From: Fidelibacterota bacterium
GTDB lineage: Bacteria; Fidelibacterota; UBA2242
NCBI GenBank assembly: GCA_003527965.1
Contig: DPVY01000110.1
Coordinates: 1 to 7,758, forward strand
Direction: 5' to 3'
DNA: 7,758 nucleotides
Below, piece by piece: positions 1 to 5,950 of the stretch (positions are counted from its first letter, which is position 1; every line of letters begins with the position of its first letter). Below the pieces are notes generated by a model. That model made no database searches. It saw only the letters and a program-made list of their open reading frames with translations, and was not told the origin of the DNA. A program made the position numbers and the translations under genes.

Positions 1-1
1 G

Positions 2-925
2 GAGGTGAAACCCGGCGACCTGGTATTGACAACCCCGTATTCTTTTTTTGCCACTGCTGGAGTTGTCGCCCGCTTAAACGCCGTACCTGTTTTCGTGGAT
101 ATTAATCCCGATACCTACAATATTGACCCGGAAAAAATTCGGGAATGGTTTGCAACAAATCCCGCAAAAATTGACAAAGTAAAAGCTATCATCCCCGTGC
201 ATCTCTATGGGCAGTGCGCCGACATGGATCCGATTCTGGAAATTGCCGCTCAGTACGGAATTCCGGTAGTTGAAGACGCCGCCCAGGCTATCGGCTCCCG
301 CTATCCCTCAAGGCAGGGTGTTAAACGAGCCGGTGCAATGGGTACTCTGGGCTGTTTTTCATTTTTTCCGAGCAAAAATCTGGGTGGAATTGGCGATGGC
401 GGTATGGTAACCACTAATAATAAAGAATTGGCTGAAAAACTGGTAAAACTGCGCAATCACGGCTCTCATCCAAAATATTATCACGCGCTGATTGGCGGCA
501 ATTTCCGCCTTGACGCGATCCAGGCGGCAGTGTTGTTAGTAAAATTAAAGCATCTGGACAGTTGGCATGCCGGACGGCAAAGGAATGCGGTTTTTTATGA
601 TCAGCATTGGACAAATCCGTTATTAAAAAAACCGGTGATTGCCTACCAACGCGAGTTTCATATTTTTAACCAGTATATACTTTCGGTCCCCGCAAAACGG
701 GATGAACTGGTTGAATATCTGCATAAAAATGATATCGGTTGTGAAGTTTACTATCCGGTGCCCTTTCATCAGCAGGAATGTTTTCAGTATCTCGGTTATA
801 AAACCGGTGATTTTCCGATAAGTGAATATGCGGCTGAACATATCATCGCGCTGCCGATCTACCCGGAATTGACCGATGAGATGAAAGCCTATGTGGTAGA
901 GAAGATTGAAGAGTTTTATGCATGA
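2..925 (+). CDS. wbpE: DegT/DnrJ/EryC1/StrS-family sugar aminotransferase, WbpE-like, 5' end cut by window
   Basis: PLP-dependent sugar aminotransferase. WbpE-type members move an amino group from glutamate to C3 of the 3-keto UDP-GlcNAc-uronic acid made by WbpB, in the cytoplasm. Numbering from the GTG at position 5, the fold is recognisable throughout: VEDAAQA at 89-95 (Asp91 would contact the PLP pyridine nitrogen, Gln94 stacks nearby), and SFFPSKNLGG with Lys124 as the Schiff-base lysine, followed by GDGGMV. The frame is open to the window start, and the family is usually about 360-380 residues, so some 60-75 N-terminal residues lie upstream; GTG at 5 is not the true start. The following wbpD, wbpB and wbpA homologues support the WbpE assignment over other DegT enzymes such as the 4-aminotransferases. 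The last 12 codons are echoed just after the stop (see 929-964). Confidence 0.85.
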   Translation, partial: EVKPGDLVLTTPYSFFATAGVVARLNAVPVFVDINPDTYNIDPEKIREWFATNPAKIDKVKAIIPVHLYGQCADMDPILEIAAQYGIPVVEDAAQAIGSRYPSRQGVKRAGAMGTLGCFSFFPSKNLGGIGDGGMVTTNNKELAEKLVKLRNHGSHPKYYHALIGGNFRLDAIQAAVLLVKLKHLDSWHAGRQRNAVFYDQHWTNPLLKKPVIAYQREFHIFNQYILSVPAKRDELVEYLHKNDIGCEVYYPVPFHQQECFQYLGYKTGDFPISEYAAEHIIALPIYPELTDEMKAYVVEKIEEFYA

Positions 926-928
926 GGG

Positions 929-964
929 CATGTTGTTGAAAAGGTAGAAGAGTTTTTCATATAA
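929..964 (+). pseudogene. duplicated, diverged tail of an aminotransferase gene
   Basis: After the wbpE stop (TGA 923-925) and one intervening codon, the same frame reads HVVEKVEEFFI followed by TAA. This closely repeats the wbpE end YVVEKIEEFYA-stop at 890-925. I count 25 of 36 bases identical, with several of the changes at third codon positions, and 7 of 11 residues identical with the rest mostly conservative. It looks like the last codons of a homologous aminotransferase gene left behind, not a slippage copy. It ends directly at the left repeat array of the S23-type element, so it may have come with that element by recombination. It is not expected to be translated unless TGA is read through. 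Confidence 0.55.
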
Positions 965-965
965 G

Positions 966-993
966 AGGTATACGGTATAGGGTATTAGGGGGA
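966..993 (+). repeat. left heptad array of S23 element 1
   Basis: Four consecutive 7-bp units start at 966, 973, 980 and 987. The first three fit NGGTATN; the fourth, AGGGGGA, is more degenerate. The reverse complement resembles the right array at 1448-1486. The fourth unit also contains the Shine-Dalgarno sequence of the S23-type gene. Confidence 0.65.
987..992 (+). promoter_or_regulatory. Shine-Dalgarno site AGGGGG that decides a TTG start
   Basis: AGGGGG lies 6 bases before TTG at 999. An in-frame stop (TAG 978-980) lies just upstream and no in-frame ATG follows early in the gene, so TTG 999 is the best start. The site is part of the last unit of the left heptad array. Confidence 0.6.
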
Positions 994-998
994 AAAAG

Positions 999-1445
999 TT
1001 GTGTTCTGAAATAAAGGATAGCGTCATTATTAAAGAACCGAATGTGGCCTATAGTTCAGATAGAGATTTTACTTCTTTACTTGCATGGAAGAAGTGTAGA
1101 GAAGTGAAAAAATATTTTTACAGCAGAGTATTGAACTGTTTACCAAATGAAGAGAAATATAATCTTGACTTGCAGATAAGAAGAGCAGCAATAAGTTCAA
1201 CGGCAAATATAGCAGAAGGATACGGAAGATTTTACTACAAAGAAGGATTGCAATTTTATCGAATATCCAGAGCATCCGTTTACGAGCTGAAAGATCATCT
1301 CATTTCGTGTTTTGACCTCAAATTTATTGATAAAAATATTTATAATGATGGTCTAATGATTATAGAAGATGCTAAAAAATTAATTAATGGATATATTAAC
1401 TTTGTTAAGAAACAGCAGGTTATTAATAATAAGATGAAACATTGA
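999..1445 (+). CDS. S23-type four-helix-bundle protein (23S rRNA intervening-sequence protein family)
   Basis: 148 residues, a little longer than the usual 110-130 because of an N-terminal extension. The family core is clear at about residues 58-100: QIRRAAISSTANIAEGYGR, then KEGLQFYRISRASVYELKDHL. This is the NIAEG-type subgroup of the family first seen in 23S rRNA intervening sequences (TIGR02436/PF05635). Members form pentameric four-helix bundles; their biochemical role is not settled, and the related Avd protein acts in diversity-generating retroelements. The start is TTG 999 with a strong AGGGGG site. Codon use is rich in AAA, ATA and AGA, unlike wbpE and wbpD on either side, which suggests a separate origin. 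It is the only non-sugar gene in the cassette and lies between inverted heptad arrays. Confidence 0.9.
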   Translation: MCSEIKDSVIIKEPNVAYSSDRDFTSLLAWKKCREVKKYFYSRVLNCLPNEEKYNLDLQIRRAAISSTANIAEGYGRFYYKEGLQFYRISRASVYELKDHLISCFDLKFIDKNIYNDGLMIIEDAKKLINGYINFVKKQQVINNKMKH

Positions 1446-1447
1446 CA

Positions 1448-1486
1448 CCCTATACTCCCTATACCTTATACCTTATACCATATACC
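1448..1486 (+). repeat. right heptad array of S23 element 1
   Basis: One unit CCCTATA at 1448-1454, a 2-base spacer, then four contiguous units at 1457, 1464, 1471 and 1478 with consensus CCNTATA, ending in CC. Its reverse complement (TATANGG units) matches the left array at 966-993. It starts 3 bases after the S23 stop codon and ends 11 bases before the first possible ATG of wbpD, so it occupies the whole junction. Confidence 0.75.
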
Positions 1487-1497
1487 AAAAACAAACA

Positions 1498-2097
1498 ATG
1501 AAAGCAGGAAAGATGAAAAACCATATCAATCATTTTATTCACGAATCCTCTTACATTGACGAAAACGTCGAAATCGGCGAGGGCACAAAAGTCTGGCATT
1601 TTTCCCATATCCAGTCCGGCGCGAAAATCGGTAAAAAAGTCTCTATCGGGCAGAATGTGAATGTCGGCAATAACGTCATCATCGGGGATTACGTCAAGAT
1701 TCAGAACAATGTCTCGGTTTACGAGGGGGTTACGCTGGAAGATTATGTGTTCTGCGGACCGTCGATGGTCTTCACGAATGTCATCGATCCGCGCTGTAAA
1801 TATCCGCAAAGAGGTTCGGAATTTTATTATAAGACTCTGGTAAAAGAGGGCGCCTCGATTGGAGCGAATGCTACCATCGTCTGCGGAAACACAATCGGGA
1901 AACACGCTTTTATCGGAGCGGGCGCCGTTATTACAAGAGATGTTCCCGATTATGCGCTGATGGTCGGTGTGCCTGCTAAACAAAAAGGCTGGGTCTGTGA
2001 ATGCGGTGAAATTTTACCGAAATTCGATAAAGAGGTAGCGTGTCCGCGCTGCGGATTAGAATATCGTATGGATGTAGGTAAACTAAGACCGTTGTAA
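1498..2097 (+). CDS. wbpD: WbpD/WlbB-like UDP-sugar 3-N-acetyltransferase (left-handed beta-helix)
   Basis: 199 residues; WbpD is about 190. It would acetylate the 3-amino group of UDP-GlcNAc(3NH2)-uronic acid with acetyl-CoA, the last step to UDP-2,3-diacetamido-2,3-dideoxy-glucuronate. Hexapeptide repeats run from about residue 24 to 150 (IGEGTKV, IGKKVSIGQNVNVGNNVIIGD, IGANATIVCGNTIGKHAFIGAGAVI), and GVPAK is the typical exit from the helix. Asn94 in FTNVIDPR is probably the conserved active-site Asn of WlbB/WbpD. The C-terminal tail has CEC at 167-169 and CPRC at 182-185, a likely small zinc knuckle. The start is uncertain: ATG 1498 has no Shine-Dalgarno site and sits in an A-rich leader; ATG 1513 (residue 6) has AGGA only 3 bases upstream. 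Confidence 0.88.
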   Translation: MKAGKMKNHINHFIHESSYIDENVEIGEGTKVWHFSHIQSGAKIGKKVSIGQNVNVGNNVIIGDYVKIQNNVSVYEGVTLEDYVFCGPSMVFTNVIDPRCKYPQRGSEFYYKTLVKEGASIGANATIVCGNTIGKHAFIGAGAVITRDVPDYALMVGVPAKQKGWVCECGEILPKFDKEVACPRCGLEYRMDVGKLRPL

Positions 2098-2147
2098 CGT
2101 GGTTGGATAGTAGTTGCTAAATTAGTTGTAGGGATATAAAATCGCAA

Positions 2148-2190
2148 ACCATTATACAACAGCCATATAACCATCATACAACAACAATAC
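2148..2190 (+). repeat. degenerate heptad array in the wbpD-wbpB junction
   Basis: A 14-base word, ACCATNATACAACA, occurs at 2148-2161 and again at 2170-2183, 22 bases apart (three heptads plus one base). Split in sevens, units of TACAACA type alternate with CCAT-type units. The segment just before it (2101-2133) has GTTG-rich words that look roughly like the reverse complement, so this may be an empty or decayed relative of the S23 elements. It ends 20 bases before the wbpB ATG. Confidence 0.45.
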
Positions 2191-2209
2191 TAAACATGGA
2201 TTTGAAATT

Positions 2210-3238
2210 ATGAAAAACATTGCCATCATCGGATGCGGTCGGATTGCCGGGAAACACCTCGAATCAATTGACCAATTAAAAGATGACCTTAAACTCGTAG
2301 CCGTCTGCGATATTATTGAGGAAAAAGCCAAAAACGCCGGTGAAAAATACGGAGTCGACTGGTACACCGATTACGATAAAATGCTGGCACGGGACGATAT
2401 TGATATCATTTCCATCTGCACTCCCAGCGGTTTGCATCCCCGGCACGGTATTAAAGCCGCACAAAAGGGAATAAACGTCATTTCCGAAAAACCGATGGCG
2501 ATTACTCTGGAAGCGGCAGATGAACTGATCAACGCCTGTGACATCAATAAAGTTCATCTTTTTGTGGTGAAACAAAACCGTCTTAATACAACCATCCAAC
2601 TGTTAAGAAGAGCGGTACAGAAGGGAAGATTTGGAAAGATTTATATGGCGCAGTCAAATGTTTTCTGGCAACGACCGCAAAGCTATTACGATCTTGCCAA
2701 ATGGCGGGGAACCTGGGAATTTGACGGTGGCTCTTTTATGAATCAGGCCAGCCATTATGTTGACACCCTGCAATGGCTAATCGGTCCCGTAGATTATGTA
2801 ATGGCGACTACGGCTACTATGGCGCGGCAAATCGAAACCGAAGACACCGGCTCGGCGATTATTAAATTCCGCAATGGTGTAATTGGTTCTATGAACGTTA
2901 CGATGCTGACCTATCCCAAAAATTTTGAAGGATCAATCACTATCCTCGGTGAAAAAGGCACTGCGAAAATTGGCGGCGTGGCGGTCAATCATATCGATAA
3001 ATGGGAATTTGAAGAGTATGATGATGACGATCGCCTGGTGGAAGAATCCAATTATAGCCCGCCCAACATTTACGGTCTGGGACATTTGCCTTACTATAAA
3101 AATGTAATTTCAACTCTAAAAGGTGAATCGGCAGCCAACACCGATGGACGCAGTGGTCGCAAGAGCCTGGAGCTTATCATCGCAATCTACAAATCGGCGC
3201 AGACGGGGGAAAAAGTTGCCTTACCTTTAAAGTTATAG
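2210..3238 (+). CDS. wbpB: WbpB/WlbA-like UDP-GlcNAc-uronate 3-dehydrogenase (Gfo/Idh/MocA family)
   Basis: 342 residues. Oxidises C3 of UDP-N-acetylglucosaminuronic acid to the 3-keto sugar with NAD+, giving the substrate for the aminotransferase. The N-terminal Rossmann fold shows IIGCGRIAGKH at 6-16. The family motif EKP at 93-95 carries the conserved Lys94, and SFMNQASHYVDTLQWLIGP at 175-193 carries the likely catalytic His182. The long GSITILGEKGT and LPYYKNVI segments are close to the Bordetella WlbA type, which fits better than the shorter Pseudomonas WbpB. The ATG at 2210 has no Shine-Dalgarno site. A five-codon micro-ORF (MDLKL, 2196-2213) ends on the ATGA of this start and could couple or tune initiation. 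Lies between wbpD and wbpA homologues. Confidence 0.9.
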   Translation: MKNIAIIGCGRIAGKHLESIDQLKDDLKLVAVCDIIEEKAKNAGEKYGVDWYTDYDKMLARDDIDIISICTPSGLHPRHGIKAAQKGINVISEKPMAITLEAADELINACDINKVHLFVVKQNRLNTTIQLLRRAVQKGRFGKIYMAQSNVFWQRPQSYYDLAKWRGTWEFDGGSFMNQASHYVDTLQWLIGPVDYVMATTATMARQIETEDTGSAIIKFRNGVIGSMNVTMLTYPKNFEGSITILGEKGTAKIGGVAVNHIDKWEFEEYDDDDRLVEESNYSPPNIYGLGHLPYYKNVISTLKGESAANTDGRSGRKSLELIIAIYKSAQTGEKVALPLKL

Positions 3239-3264
3239 ATTAAGATTGATATTAAGAGAGATAT

Positions 3265-3381
3265 ATGGAAGCTCAGGCGTCAATTGGAATCATAATTATC
3301 TATAACAATAATTCCGATGCCCGGCTTTCACCAATAGTCAAAAATATCAACCAAATCATTGTATCTCTTAAGAACTCATAA
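3265..3381 (+). CDS. possible 38-residue ORF of unknown function, perhaps a gene fragment
   Basis: ATG 3265 preceded by AGAGAG at 3255-3260, running to TAA 3379-3381. The peptide begins MEAQASIGIIIIYNNNS and ends NQIIVSLKNS: a hydrophobic beta-strand-like start followed by a helix-like part. The stop codon runs straight into the hexamer array at 3381, so this could be the front part of a longer protein cut off by the array. The start vaguely recalls small ACT-like regulators of the TM1266 type, but the match is too weak to name it. It may equally be chance. Confidence 0.25.
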   Translation: MEAQASIGIIIIYNNNSDARLSPIVKNINQIIVSLKNS

Positions 3382-3404
3382 ACCTCAACCTCAACCTTAA
3401 CCTC
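3381..3404 (+). repeat. hexamer array AACCTN x4 before wbpA
   Basis: Four contiguous 6-bp units (AACCTC, AACCTC, AACCTT, AACCTC) and a pyrimidine-rich tail. It ends 7 bases before the AGGAG ribosome-binding site of wbpA at 3412-3416. It has a similar style to the heptad arrays in this window but a period of six. Confidence 0.7.
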
Positions 3405-3421
3405 TTCTCACAGGAGTATTA

Positions 3422-4738
3422 ATGAATGATGTAAAAATAGGTGTCATCGGGCTTGGCTATGTGGGCTTGCCGCTCGCCGTGGAATTCGCAAGGAAATTTC
3501 CCGTAATTGGTTTTGACATTAAAACCGGGCGGGTGACGGAACTTCGGAATGGTCATGACAGCACCCTGGAAGTAGATGATGACAACCTTCAATCGGTGTT
3601 GGTAGACAATTTCAAGTTTCAAATTTCAAATATCAAAACTCAAACCGGACTATTTTTAACTGATAATCTAAACGATATACGTAGCTGCAATTACTATATC
3701 GTCACAGTGCCGACTCCAATCGATAAATACAAACGCCCCGATCTGACGCCCCTGATCAAAGCGTCCGAAAGTATCGGGAACGTGCTAAAAAGGGGCGATA
3801 TTGTCATCTATGAATCCACTGTCTACCCCGGAGCAACCGAAGAAGACTGTGTTCCCGTTCTGGAAAAATTCAGCGGATTAAAATTTAATGTTGATTTTTT
3901 CTGTGGCTTTTCACCGGAACGCATCAATCCCGGCGATAAGGAACACACCTTTACGACTATCAAAAAAGTAACCTCCGGCTCGACTCCGGAAACTGCCCGA
4001 AAAGTAGATGATCTGTACAAAGCTGTTGTTAAAGCGGGAACTCATATGGCGCCGTCTTTGAAAGTAGCCGAAGCCGCCAAAGTAATTGAAAACTCTCAGC
4101 GTGATCTGAATATCGCCTTTGTTAACGAACTGGCAAAAATCTTTAACATCATGGGAATAGATACCCTGGAAGTCCTCAAAGCCGCCGGCACTAAGTGGAA
4201 CTTTTTACCGTTTCGACCGGGTCTGGTTGGCGGACACTGTATTGGCGTCGATCCCTATTACCTGACTCATAAAGCCCAGGAAATTGGCTATCATCCGGAA
4301 GTAATCCTGTCAGGTCGCCGGATTAATGACTCCATGGGTACCTATGTCGCCAGTCAGGTGGTTAAATTGATGATAAAAAAGGGATTTACTGTCGCCGGAT
4401 CGAATGTTCTTGTGCTGGGAATTACCTTCAAAGAGAATTGCCCCGATATCCGCAATTCCCGGGTAATTGACGTCATCGAAGAACTGCGTGATTTCGGCTG
4501 TAATGTCGATGTATACGATCCCTGGGCGAATCCAGAAGAGGTCAGGGCGGAATATGATATTGATCTGATTGCCAATTCAAAATTCAATATTCAAAATCTG
4601 GCGAAGAAGTATGATGCTGTCGTACTGGCGGTTGCTCATAATCAATTTCTGAATATGGATCTCCGGGAATTAGGCAACGGGAAAAGTGTTATTTACGACG
4701 TAAAAGGCGTTATTTCTCATGCCGACGGCAGACTATAG
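3422..4738 (+). CDS. wbpA: UDP-N-acetylglucosamine 6-dehydrogenase, WbpA-like
   Basis: 438 residues. Oxidises UDP-GlcNAc twice at C6 with NAD+ to UDP-GlcNAc-uronic acid, the first committed step of the pathway. Domains: NAD-binding Rossmann fold with [11 protein letters not shown] at 9-19; [17 protein letters not shown] at 94-110, typical of the WbpA/TviB group; central helix with [21 protein letters not shown] (Lys220, Asn224); [12 protein letters not shown] at 270-281 with catalytic Cys273; and a C-terminal UDP-binding domain with [15 protein letters not shown] at 332-346. The start ATG 3422 has a good AGGAG site 5 bases upstream. Two stretches look inserted relative to the family: about residues 63-76 and 384-391. 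Both are encoded by 7-bp repeat arrays (3611-3645 and 4575-4595) and keep the frame. All catalytic motifs are intact, so the enzyme is probably active. Confidence 0.93.
   Translation: MNDVKIGVIGLGYVGLPLAVEFARKFPVIGFDIKTGRVTELRNGHDSTLEVDDDNLQSVLVDNFKFQISNIKTQTGLFLTDNLNDIRSCNYYIVTVPTPIDKYKRPDLTPLIKASESIGNVLKRGDIVIYESTVYPGATEEDCVPVLEKFSGLKFNVDFFCGFSPERINPGDKEHTFTTIKKVTSGSTPETARKVDDLYKAVVKAGTHMAPSLKVAEAAKVIENSQRDLNIAFVNELAKIFNIMGIDTLEVLKAAGTKWNFLPFRPGLVGGHCIGVDPYYLTHKAQEIGYHPEVILSGRRINDSMGTYVASQVVKLMIKKGFTVAGSNVLVLGITFKENCPDIRNSRVIDVIEELRDFGCNVDVYDPWANPEEVRAEYDIDLIANSKFNIQNLAKKYDAVVLAVAHNQFLNMDLRELGNGKSVIYDVKGVISHADGRL
3611..3645 (+). repeat. heptad array inside wbpA, first site
   Basis: Five contiguous 7-bp units starting at 3611, 3618, 3625, 3632 and 3639, consensus NTCAAAN (the first reads TTCAAGT). 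Translated in the wbpA frame they give the odd segment [12 protein letters not shown] (about residues 64-75), in a place where WbpA relatives pass quickly from the HDSTLE region to the TDNLNDI strand. Confidence 0.8.
4575..4595 (+). repeat. heptad array inside wbpA, second site
   Basis: Three contiguous 7-bp units (ATTCAAA, ATTCAAT, ATTCAAA) at 4575, 4582 and 4589. They encode the segment NSKFNIQN (residues 385-392) in a loop of the C-terminal domain before [11 protein letters not shown]. Twenty-one bases is three heptads and seven codons, so the frame is kept. Confidence 0.75.
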
Positions 4739-4769
4739 AACTGGAGCAGGGACGGCGAATTGACCATTT

Positions 4770-4919
4770 ATGAGTAAACACCAATCAGAAACCCGGGAAA
4801 CCGGCTTCTTAAGGCTCTGGATATTATTGTCCGGTAGTTTGAGCTACACAACATACCTTATATGGTTTTTGGTGGAGTTACCAATAGATTTACTCGAAGT
4901 AAGGATTGATATCGTTTAA
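4770..4919 (+). CDS. doubtful 49-residue ORF with one or two hydrophobic segments
   Basis: ATG 4770 to TAA 4917-4919, ending 3 bases before the ATG of the next gene. A charged front part (MSKHQSETRETG) is followed by a hydrophobic stretch from LRLWILLSG to YLIWFLVELPI, which could cross the membrane once. No ribosome-binding site is visible and I recognise no family. The 184-base gap after wbpA otherwise shows no gene, terminator or promoter that I can support. Tight spacing to the next gene is the only point in favour. Confidence 0.25.
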   Translation: MSKHQSETRETGFLRLWILLSGSLSYTTYLIWFLVELPIDLLEVRIDIV

Positions 4920-4922
4920 AAG

Positions 4923-5144
4923 ATGAAGTCAGAATACCGTGAATACCTGCAAAAAATCACAGCTTTCAATCGCTGGGAATCTATGGATCACCGGAACCGT
5001 TCTGCCGGACAAAACCTGGAACAGTTTGTTACGTTGTATGATCTGGGGCGCTATTTTTCTGATGATCAAAAGAATCGAAGCCATCGCGAACATCTAAACC
5101 GGCTCATTGAAGTTCAGGAACAATTACGCAAAGGGGCAAAATAG
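4923..5144 (+). CDS. small helical protein of unknown function
   Basis: 73 residues, strongly charged, with no signal or membrane segment. Predicted by eye to be mostly helical: YREYLQKITAFNRWESM, then NLEQFVTLYDLGRYF and HREHLNRLIEVQEQLRKG, with Leu/Ile spacing that fits amphipathic helices. The codon use matches the neighbouring metabolic genes, which supports a real gene. No clear ribosome-binding site precedes ATG 4923. It is followed after 66 bases by a DUF5674 gene on the same strand, so the two small genes may form a pair. The family is not recognised, and I infer no function. Confidence 0.6.
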   Translation: MKSEYREYLQKITAFNRWESMDHRNRSAGQNLEQFVTLYDLGRYFSDDQKNRSHREHLNRLIEVQEQLRKGAK

Positions 5145-5210
5145 ATAGTAGCTGATGTAATTTGAATTTTCTTTACCTTCTCATGAAGCACTAATCACGA
5201 ATAAACAATT

Positions 5211-5552
5211 ATGCAATTTATCACTGAACCAACACCTCTTAAAAAGCTCTTCGAAAACCGTCAGACCGGCTATATGGAACTGCTAAAGTTTGCCATTGAT
5301 ATAGAAAACAGGTGGATTGCCATCGACGGTGAAATGCATGCCGATTGTGAAACACTTTTGCTGGAAAAAGGCTCAAAACAGGAAAATATCTGGGGCGGCA
5401 ATATATATCCCGGGAACACCGAACCAGATTTACTCGAATTCAGCTCTTTTATTAATATCCGTCCGTCCCAGGACAATCCCGGCATGGATGTGATGAATCC
5501 GGAAATCCGTGATGAAATTAGAAAAATAGTTCAACAATTGTTGATATTTTGA
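5211..5552 (+). CDS. DUF5674 family protein
   Basis: 113 residues, about the normal family length. It carries the features I associate with DUF5674: YMELLKFAIDIENRWIAID at 21-39, then GEMHADCE with Glu41, His43 and Asp45, then GSKQENIWGGNIYP at 54-67, and INIRPSQDNPGMDV at 81-94. The conserved polar residues (E-x-H-x-D, KQEN, RPSQ) suggest an active or metal site, but no function is known to me. Start ATG 5211 lies in an AT-rich leader without a Shine-Dalgarno site. A heptad array begins on the last base of its stop codon and fills the gap to the next gene. Confidence 0.8.
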   Translation: MQFITEPTPLKKLFENRQTGYMELLKFAIDIENRWIAIDGEMHADCETLLLEKGSKQENIWGGNIYPGNTEPDLLEFSSFINIRPSQDNPGMDVMNPEIRDEIRKIVQQLLIF

Positions 5553-5572
5553 CAACTTACAACTCACAACAC
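5552..5572 (+). repeat. heptad array in a gene junction
   Basis: Three contiguous 7-bp units (ACAACTT, ACAACTC, ACAACAC), so the first five bases are fixed and the last two vary. It starts on the last base of the DUF5674 stop codon and ends 12 bases before the next ATG. No S23-type gene is present, so it would be an orphan array. Confidence 0.65.
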
Positions 5573-5584
5573 AATACCCATTAA

Positions 5585-5950
5585 ATGTATCCAGTTCGCT
5601 ATTATAAATCCGGAATAGATAAGTGGATGTCATACCCTAAAGAGTTCCAAATACTCAATATTGCCAGCGAATTGCAGCGAGCTGCCGGTTGGATTCAGCG
5701 TCAACGTCCCGATCTTGTTAACTCCTGTTATGAGCGGGGTTTTGAACTAATCGATCTTACTATCGAAGACCCCAAATGGAAATTTCAACTTAAAGAATTA
5801 TTGCGTTGCCGTGAGATGTTGGGTAAATTATATATTGAGATGCCCAAAAATGCCGATGGTAATCAAGATATTTTCCGAAACCTAATTTTGCTGAACGAGA
5901 ATGCTTACCGGATATTGAAACCGCAAAGGGGAAAGAGAAATTTTATATGA
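5585..5950 (+). CDS. small all-helical protein of unknown function, coupled to metF
   Basis: 121 residues, no membrane or signal segment. The core runs from KWMSYPKEFQILNIASELQRA (13-33) through YERGFELIDLTIEDPKWK (49-66) to LKELLRCREMLGKLYI (69-84). This pattern, with NIASEL, ELIDLT and ELLR-RE blocks, recurs in uncharacterised small proteins of many uncultured bacteria, but I know no assigned role. Start ATG 5585 has no Shine-Dalgarno site; Met15 is an alternative start. The stop codon overlaps the metF start (ATGA 5947-5950), which points to translational coupling. A helical HEPN-like fold is conceivable but no RxxxxH motif is seen. Confidence 0.7.
   Translation: MYPVRYYKSGIDKWMSYPKEFQILNIASELQRAAGWIQRQRPDLVNSCYERGFELIDLTIEDPKWKFQLKELLRCREMLGKLYIEMPKNADGNQDIFRNLILLNENAYRILKPQRGKRNFI

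Larger units (their letters stand above)
966..1486 (+). mobile_element. candidate S23-type element 1: four-helix-bundle gene between inverted heptad arrays
   Basis: The unit consists of a left array of G-rich heptads (966-993, consensus NGGTATN), one S23-type gene (999-1445) and a right array of the complementary C-rich heptads (1448-1486, consensus CCNTATA). The arrays are inverted relative to each other, so a transcript could fold with the gene in the loop. That is the layout of intervening sequences in 23S rRNA genes, but here it lies between two sugar-biosynthesis genes. The gene is clearly AT-richer than its neighbours. No transposase or target-site duplication of classical form is visible. 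Calling it mobile is an inference. Confidence 0.5.

Noticed and set aside
623..1027. 134-residue open frame on the minus strand
   Set aside because: It lies opposite wbpE and the S23 leader, and its protein is a low-complexity Phe/Ile-rich shadow with no family features.
966..1486. Diversity-generating retroelement with an Avd-like protein
   Set aside because: The S23 protein is related to Avd in fold, but there is no reverse transcriptase or template/variable repeat pair in the window.
1459..1983. 174-residue open frame on the minus strand
   Set aside because: It is antisense to the well-supported hexapeptide acetyltransferase; the length follows from that gene's codon pattern.
2276..2599. 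107-residue open frame on the minus strand
   Set aside because: Antisense to the NAD-binding domain of wbpB; no independent features.
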